Made by a program: the position numbers and the translations under genes
NCBI GenBank assembly: GCA_029747585.1
Contig: JAPEVF010000338.1
Span: forward strand, 1 to 48,472
DNA length: 48,472 nt
Direction: 5' to 3'
DNA from: Pleurotus djamor
Taxonomy: Eukaryota; Basidiomycota; Agaricomycetes; Agaricales; Pleurotaceae
Part shown: in pieces, positions 43,160 to 48,472 of the stretch
Numbering within the stretch: the first letter of the stretch is position 1
How the letters are laid out: the number at the start of each line of letters is the position of its first letter
The notes under the pieces: generated by a model
The model's database searches: none
Seen by the model: only the letters and a program-made list of their open reading frames with translations
Told to the model about the DNA's origin: nothing

Positions 43160-44090
43160 CTGCGACAGACAGCAGTATGTGAGGATGTATGCGTCGAGAC
43201 CTGCGATCTGTGGTCTGAGAGGTCGTTGAGGAAGGAGAGGGAGCAATTGAACATCAAAACGATGAGCGAGAGGAGGGGGAATGGGAATGGGTGTGTGATG
43301 TCGTTGTGGTCAATGGCATCCCTCCGCCCATGGGAGTATGCTTCGAGAGGAGAAATAAGACGGAGGGTACTGGTACGTCTTGACAAGTTCATGCATAGGA
43401 GCATCCCCAGGAGTCGATCGATAACGAAAGGTGCAGGAAACGGGGGATGTGGTGATGGGGGAAACCCGAGATGGTGAGATGCACATGCGTACGAGGATTA
43501 CAGAATGTGTCCTGGAGACATCGGTCGTGGTTTCCCCACTCGACCTATCAAAGCAGCATCATCAGCTCTCCTACTCCGTCTATAGAGGTGTGTGCATCGG
43601 GAGCGACGGCAACAAGCTTTGTGAGATAAATGCAAGGCGGACGTTCGACTCGAAGGCTGGCTTCTATGGTACGCATGGCTTTGAAGAGGGGCTCGTAGCG
43701 GTAGATTGGAGGGCAACGCAGCACCACATGCGGTCGTAGAGCCCGTCCTATCTTGATAGTGTGTGATAGGTGCTGGTCGAAGCTCTTCCCATGTTCCTCG
43801 GTCTCCGTATTGGATTCCTACGCCAGACCTAGATGAGATGTTTCATCGTCGGCTCCTCCTCACCCATCCTGCTAGTCCTGAACCCACGGCACCATCCATG
43901 GCAAGCGGAGGACAAAAACGACACTTGCAGAGATTACGACCCGCGTCGGCGCGACAAACGGCAGGAGGCGGACGCGGCATGTCGTTCAGTTGACATCCCG
44001 GAGAGCAGATTGGCCTTCAAATGAGAGGAAACATTAGCGAGTGAAAGAGACGACAAATCGAACGTGGATACTCACTTGATCCATGGTCCG

Positions 44091-44327
44091 TCAGCCGAGC
44101 AGCATATACGCCCCATCACCATCAACTCCGAGAACTTCTGGAAAGTTTCGTTCGCGCAAGATTTGACTTTCTGTGTCATAGAAGACAGAGAGCCGGCGAC
44201 TAGTCGTAGCGACGCTTCGGTTGGCTTGAGTGTTGAGAAAAGGGCTAAGACAGACAAATGATGAGCATAATGGCAGAAACGACGGCGAAACCTTGAGAGC
44301 ATACATCAACTGCGCGTCGGGGAACAA
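44091..44327 (-). other. minus-strand open stretch upstream of the 40-44 kb region
   Basis: One frame reads FAVVSAIMLIICLS, which is membrane-like. A second (44302-44072) ends GPWIK next to a GTGAGT donor. Either could be a first exon of a gene continuing to lower coordinates. The join was not resolved. Confidence 0.25.
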
Positions 44328-44682
44328 CCAGAGGACACGAGAATGGTTTCATGATGCCGTAGATGCCTCGTTTACAGGCTCTGTATAATTTGAAGTTGAA
44401 GGCATTGGTGGCTGCGAGGAGAAAATTTGACCGAAAGCCAACCGAAAGCCTTTTTGAGTCCTCGACGCATTAGGACTTGTTATCCCACGCTTCCCCTTCT
44501 TTCCCCCTAGTCCCCTTTCTCTCGATGTTCAGCTCCCCATCCCATCCGCTCGTTGAGCAGTTGAACCTTCGTATACGAGGCTACCTGCCTTGTCGGTAAG
44601 CCTTCATGCACAAGGCTCTCTGATACGCACTTGCCTTTGACTCCAAACGTGGATTTCGTCGATCTTTTTCAGGGTCCCGTCC

Positions 44683-44690
44683 GCGTTCCT
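44683..44690. repeat. target-site duplication, left copy
   Basis: GCGTTCCT, identical to the right copy at 45216-45223 beside the MITE. Confidence 0.85.
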
Positions 44691-45215
44691 TAGTGTTTGG
44701 GGCAGAATGAAATTTGGTCAGTTCTGCCGGCAGAATGGCAGAATGGCAATTGCCAGGGGTGGCAGAGTGGCACTAGCGCGGCAGATTACAAAGCAGATTG
44801 TCGCCTTATTTGCCCAAAACTTTGAGAAAATGTCGAGGTAGGCACTTGGGAAAGCCTAATACTGCAGCTTGGGCGTGTTTAACTCGATGGATGTCAGTCT
44901 TAAGTGGCTGGGGGAGGCGAATTTTGACTCTCCCTCTTCATTCGGCCTCTAGGGGGCGTACCCCTTTGAGCCCCTGTATCTCCTTGGGCCGAATTTGCAA
45001 GGGCGAATTTTTCTGCAATAGAATCCCTTTGATTCTATCCGTTTGAGTGGCTTCGGACTGGAGTTTTTACTACATTTTATCCGAGAAATCCCGGTTTTTA
45101 CTGCCCATCTCTGCCAGTTCTGCCACCCCCAAAATCCGACCTCCCCGCGGCTGCCTGGCAATTGCCATTCTGCCACATGGCAGGGCAGAATGGCAGTGTT
45201 CTGCCCCCAACACTA
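44691..45215. mobile_element. 525-bp non-autonomous hAT-type MITE
   Basis: Terminal inverted repeats of 17 bp, TAGTGTTTGGGGCAGAA at the left and TTCTGCCCCCAACACTA at the right, differ at one position. They are flanked by a perfect 8-bp direct repeat GCGTTCCT at 44683-44690 and 45216-45223. TAGTGTT-type ends with 8-bp target duplications are typical of the hAT superfamily. Inside both ends are many GGCAGA/TCTGCC subterminal repeats and TGGCAATTGCCA-type palindromes, as expected for transposase binding. No transposase is encoded, so mobility would need a relative elsewhere in the genome. It lies about 140 bases upstream of the 45.4-kb gene. Confidence 0.85.
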
Positions 45216-45223
45216 GCGTTCCT
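45216..45223. repeat. target-site duplication, right copy
   Basis: GCGTTCCT, identical to the left copy at 44683-44690. Confidence 0.85.
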
Positions 45224-45351
45224 CAATTTCGGTTTTCTTTTAGGTAATGCAGAAAACGCAAGACGCGTTGGTTACGCGTTGAATCCCCCCGTTCACTACC
45301 AAAACTACCCGAGTCATCTCAGCGTCGACTTCTGCTAGAGTTCAACGTTCA

Positions 45352-46372
45352 ATGCGAGTCCCTAGCGCACCGAAAGCCAAACGCCAAGTCGCAGCCGCGC
45401 CTTACGATCGTCCTCCCTCATCAGCACCCCAGACGAAACCGAAAACGACTGCTGGCAAGCAAAGCTCCCAACGTCCGAGTAAGCATTCAGAAAGTATGTC
45501 CAATCTCCCTTTCTACTCTATATCTACACGTTCGTTCATCTTCGGCTTTCGGTTTCCTTGACACCTAGACCTAGATCGTGGACAAGCGGAAGAATCCGAC
45601 GAAATGAGAATAGAAAGGGAATGGATCGTTTCTCAGTTGGAAGACCTCGAATGTGCTGCTGGAGTCCGTGACGCTTGCTCCTCGGAATCATTCTCATGGG
45701 ACTCCATTCATACCCGTCTTTTCGCCCTACAAAAGACAGTCGGCGACTTACTTTCTTCGAACGAGTCCCTCAGCCGACACACAGAGATGATGGAAGTCGA
45801 ACGGGATGCCGCGTTGAACCGACTTCGGGAAACGGATACGCTGGTGAGGAGGTTGGAAGAGGAGAATGCAGGGTTGAGAGAGTGGGGCGAAGAGATGAAG
45901 AGGCAGAGGGATGAGAGAGGGATGGCATGGAAGGTGCGTGTTCCTTTTTTTGTGGTTCTCATTTCTCTCCTTCTCTTATTCCTCTCTCACCGTATTTCAG
46001 GCTATGACACAGTCCTGCTTGTCTACCTGCTCGACTTTCGGCATACCCGCACCCACAATTTTCCCTTCGACCTCCACTTCAACGTCTATGTCTATGTCTG
46101 CCTCCGCCTCCGCCTCTACCCATCCATTCTATCATCATACCAATCCCCAACGCCGGTCCGTATCCGCCCCCTACCCCAACATACACCAGTATCCCCCTTC
46201 TTCAATGAACGATCCACTCCAACCCCGAGAACATTTTCCGCATCCTCCTTATCCTTATCCTTCCCACCTCAATCCCCAAACGTCTCTATCGCTGCGTTCG
46301 AACGAAGGAGTACCACGGTACATGAACGCGACCATCGATTCAGAAGGGGAACCGTGGGTGAGAAGAGTTTGA
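45352..46372 (+). CDS. coiled-coil protein with basic N-terminus, 290 aa
   Basis: Exons 45352-45493, 45575-45933 and 46001-46372 are joined by GTATGT and GTGCGT introns. Exon 2 could instead begin at 45569, which adds two codons. The N-terminus is short, basic and Ala/Pro-rich (MRVPSAPKAKRQVAAAPYDR). Exon 2 is a long amphipathic coiled coil (ERDAALNRLRETDTLVRRLE, EENAGLREWGEEMKRQRDE). Exon 3 is Ser/Pro/Tyr/His-rich and disordered (SMSMSASASAST, HPPYPYP), ending EGEPWVRRV. The layout suggests a structural or adaptor protein, possibly nuclear, but I recognise no named family. A read-through of intron 2 in another frame makes a longer apparent frame, which I reject because exon 3 continues in phase after splicing. 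Confidence 0.7.
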
Positions 46373-46751
46373 AGACGGTACTCTGCGCGTGTGCTGGAGG
46401 AATACGAAGGGATGCATCCGGATGGGCGAGCGGGTAGAGGGGCGTCGAGAGCGTGGTAGCCAAAATACGGTTACCAAGGGAGCAAGAGGTGTCCTTCCAG
46501 TCGCCATCCATTCCCCTCTAATAGATCTGATCTCATTTTTCCGTCCCCTCTGTGGACACTTATCTGTCTGTCGGCAGGGCTAGTGCGGAATGTGCGTCAT
46601 TGTGCCGTCTTGCCGTCGAAAACAAGACAGGAATGACGAAGCAGAGAAAGGATCATGTATTGTCGCCGCGACGCCATAACTTTCCTCCCTCAAGGCAAAC
46701 CATCACAATTACTTTCCGAGCGCCCCACCGCCTGTCCTCTCCCCGTATCAA
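46373..46751. other. intergenic; no supported gene
   Basis: Short frames only. It contains the upstream region of the 46.9-kb gene. Confidence 0.3.
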
Positions 46752-46804
46752 CCAATCAACCACGGCGCGCCCCTTCCGCTGCTTTCCACGAGAAGGTATA
46801 AAAG
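46752..46804 (+). promoter_or_regulatory. CCAAT and TATA boxes of the 46.9-kb gene
   Basis: CCAAT at 46752-46756 and TATAAAAG at 46797-46804 precede the start codon at 46868 by about 115 and 70 bases. The leader between is A-rich with CT and CAC repeats, a usual fungal arrangement. Confidence 0.55.
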
Positions 46805-46867
46805 AGAAGAAGGTATGAAAGAGAAACTCAACACATCTACTTTGAACTCAAACACACTCAAACGACT

Positions 46868-47443
46868 ATGAATCCCAACGATCAAGACATCCGACGTCGT
46901 CGTGTGCCAACTGCTCCACCTTATTCGCACCTCATCCTTCCCCCTTGGATGATCAACGAGACCAAGATACTTGTTGAGAAGGAGGTCGAGAACACTAATC
47001 GGGGCTTTTCTGAACGGACAAACAACAACTGTGGTCGCGGGACGGTGAACAATGTTACCAGCCTGCGAAATGACGATGATACAGACGTATTCAACCGTGC
47101 TGCTCCTTCCCCAGGAGGAACGCAACTCACCACGCACTTAGACGACCGCGAACCAAGAAGACCTTTGAACGATACCGACTGTGCATTGGCTCCTCGTAGT
47201 GTAACTGGCATTGATACTGGTCGTGTAAGGACGTCTTGGTTTGACCCTTATTCGATGCTACATATTCCGCAAATGCCACCCGTGAAACCGATGACATTGG
47301 TGGAGATGTACTGGTATACGTTCAGGGACCCATCATTGGGTGCTTCCAACTCGATGTCTGCGTCCAGCTCAAGTCCTAATAAGGATAGTAGAACGAAGGT
47401 GGAGGATGAGGAGGATTCGATGCGGAGTCAAGGTAGTGAGTAG
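46868..47443 (+). CDS. hypothetical protein, 191 aa, single exon
   Basis: It starts MNPNDQDIRRRRVPTAPPYS. An Arg cluster is followed by an Asn/Asp-rich central part, then an aromatic/Pro patch (WFDPYSMLHIPQMPP, VEMYWYTFRDPS) and a Ser-rich acidic tail (SASSSSPNKD, VEDEEDSMRSQGSE). It has no signal peptide or membrane segment and no named domain. A CCAAT/TATA promoter and a clean stop support a real gene. Three overlapping TAGAGTA/TACTCTA motifs follow within 20 bases of the stop. Confidence 0.6.
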   Translation: MNPNDQDIRRRRVPTAPPYSHLILPPWMINETKILVEKEVENTNRGFSERTNNNCGRGTVNNVTSLRNDDDTDVFNRAAPSPGGTQLTTHLDDREPRRPLNDTDCALAPRSVTGIDTGRVRTSWFDPYSMLHIPQMPPVKPMTLVEMYWYTFRDPSLGASNSMSASSSSPNKDSRTKVEDEEDSMRSQGSE

Positions 47444-47517
47444 AGCCTAGAGTACTCTAGAGTACGAGGGGAGTGAGTAGCTTACAACCCCCGCCAAAGC
47501 CAAAATGGAAGCATACT

Positions 47518-48056
47518 CTACAGATCGTCATATCTGAAATGCAGTCGCAATGGTGTTGAGAGGGTTAGCTCGTGCATCGCCCGCATTTCAATATCCAATA
47601 TTGGGTCTGGTGGCCATTTCAAAGATGAATCGGTGACGAACATGATAACATCAAAAGCGGGAGACATATCCACAGCAAGACTGAGAAGGATATTGAGAAG
47701 GCGACTCGGAGGGAATATCAAATTCATACCAAGACCTCGAATCCGCCTTTCGTTGGACGGAAAATTGAGAACCTCGGTAGAGGAAAAAAGGGCAAAAGGC
47801 CTCACCGAACCTATTTTCGCCAGTTTTTTTTGGGCTATCCTACGCCGCTTGTCGACATTTGGCATTTTCTCGACCTTTTCGCGCTTTTCGCACTTGCTTG
47901 AGCCCAAGCAAGCTTGAGCAAGCTGAAAAAAGCCGCACGCAGAGTAGAACCCCTGATGTTTGAGTGATCCCAGATTTTTGGACCGAAGGAGGAGACTCAC
48001 TCGCGCATGTGGTGAACACGCAGTTCTCTCGCCGTTTCAATTTCCATTCTCACCAT
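47518..48056 (-). CDS. hypothetical protein, multi-exon, partly resolved
   Basis: The probable start at 48056 reads MVRMEIETARELRVHHMR, followed by a GTGAGT donor. The 3' part is strongly coding-like: NFPSNERRIRGLGMNLIFPP, SRLLNILLSLAVDMSPAFDV, then PPDPILDIEMRAMHELTLST, ending HFRYDDL-stop at 47518. Between them (about 47.78-47.95 kb) the frame is Lys/Glu-rich and may hold one or two introns, for example a GTTCGG...ACCGAG candidate. No domain is recognised. The stop codon overlaps a TACTCTA motif and lies 75 bases from the stop of the convergent 46.9-kb gene. Confidence 0.45.
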
Positions 48057-48472
48057 CTTGCGTCAAAGTGACTTACAACACTTCTTCAAGGTAGTCAATG
48101 AGTCAGTGATGAAAGGTGTCTGAATCAATACCTGAAACTCTCCTTGCCGAGATCGCAAGTCTTGATACAGGTGAACTGAGGAAAATTGAAAACTAGGCGT
48201 CTTCGACTTCAGAAGGTCAAAAGGACGTGAGTCGGTGGCTCCATTTAGTCGGCCTTTAATTTTTCGAGACTAGTATTCTGGGAACAACACGGCGGGGGGA
48301 GGTGATTATCAAGGGTTAGTAGACGGGTTGCTGCACGTTTCCTAGCGTAATAAAGGTGACAAGGCAGCGTTGGCGAATGTCGTCGGAAAAGGTGACGAGC
48401 AGAATGTACTCTGGAATTAAGCATGTTGGAGGCCTTTAGACACCGCCAAAGATGATTCGACCTTAACCCGCC
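48057..48472. other. right window edge; no supported gene
   Basis: Upstream flank of the preceding minus-strand gene. No other feature is recognised. Confidence 0.3.

Larger units (their letters stand above)
40316..44330 (-). other. fragmented minus-strand coding region, possibly a decayed multi-exon gene or genes
   Basis: Many short, protein-like minus-strand stretches occur, but no continuous gene could be assembled. Examples are RYRWIDEVSVSSGLMTYTPT (40.5 kb), NEGWYSPVNMASGDGWVDEE (40.6 kb), RWIDEEAFIDQSFGPP (40.7 kb), EESLYFAAHGCYEIMSLKEW (41.2 kb), WVDEEESTKHTSPCFTYELA (42.5 kb) and AGRDEAGHLLNAVVSLDEEE (42.6 kb). A transmembrane-like exon lies at 43.04-43.16 kb. A recurrent W-[IV]-D-E tetrapeptide links several pieces. 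No named domain is recognised. Possible explanations are a repeat-rich gene with many small exons, or degenerate tandem copies. Confidence 0.3.

Noticed and set aside
45604..46437. 277-codon plus-strand frame
   Set aside because: It reads through intron 2 of the coiled-coil gene in the wrong phase. The splice sites at 45934 and 46000 restore a better frame.
1..48472. CRISPR array, rRNA or operon structure
   Set aside because: No regularly spaced direct repeats, rRNA segments or bacterial-type ribosome sites. Introns and gene style are fungal.

Overview
The window reads as nuclear DNA of a filamentous basidiomycete, most likely an Agaricomycete. The genes are cut by many short introns (about 45-85 bases) with GTRNGY donors and YAG acceptors. 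Recognisable products are a cytochrome P450 with a canonical heme loop, a HET-domain protein, a DUF6593 protein (a family I know from Agaricomycetes) and an expanded family of F-box-like proteins. There are Ty3/gypsy-type LTR-element remains and a hAT-type MITE. No tRNA, rRNA or CRISPR array was found. Thirteen isolated N characters occur, eleven of them touching homopolymer runs. Where they fall in coding sequence, dropping the N restores the frame, so they look like base-calling or assembly artefacts.

Layout. 0-2.5 kb: the 5' part of an LTR retrotransposon on the minus strand (putative LTR, primer-binding site, gag) running off the left edge. 2.6-6.1 kb: two tandem F-box-like genes (F1, F2) and a 3' fragment of a third. 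6.2-9.9 kb: degenerate tandem repeats with pyrimidine-rich tracts and no convincing gene. 10.4-19.8 kb: small hypothetical genes, mostly on the minus strand, including two members (C, A) of an unnamed small-protein family, with F-box-like gene F3 on the plus strand at 15.2 kb. 20.8-21.6 kb: the DUF6593 gene. 22-28 kb: small hypothetical genes and fragments, with the third small-family member (D) at 25.9 kb. 28.5-29 kb: a probable gypsy pol relic. 29.3-32.4 kb: F-box-like genes F4 and F5 on the minus strand. 33.6-35.2 kb: HET-domain gene. 36.6-38.8 kb: intact 12-exon P450. 40.3-44.3 kb: a fragmented minus-strand coding region with recurring W-[IV]-D-E peptides. 44.7-45.2 kb: a 525-bp hAT-type MITE with an 8-bp target duplication. 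45.3-48.1 kb: three hypothetical genes.

The most notable result is regulatory. F1, F3, F4 and F5 each carry a 26-bp inverted-repeat element about 90-107 bases upstream of the start codon, although they lie on both strands and up to 30 kb apart. A fifth copy at 10.45 kb sits 104 bases upstream of an ATG that opens only a decayed reading frame. The element looks like a dimeric transcription-factor site shared by the dispersed gene family. The second lead is the three-member small-protein family A/C/D, defined by an H-F-G-H-x-G-T-G-D block. No biosynthetic or defence operon could be demonstrated. HET and P450 genes are neighbours, but nothing in the sequence ties them to one pathway.
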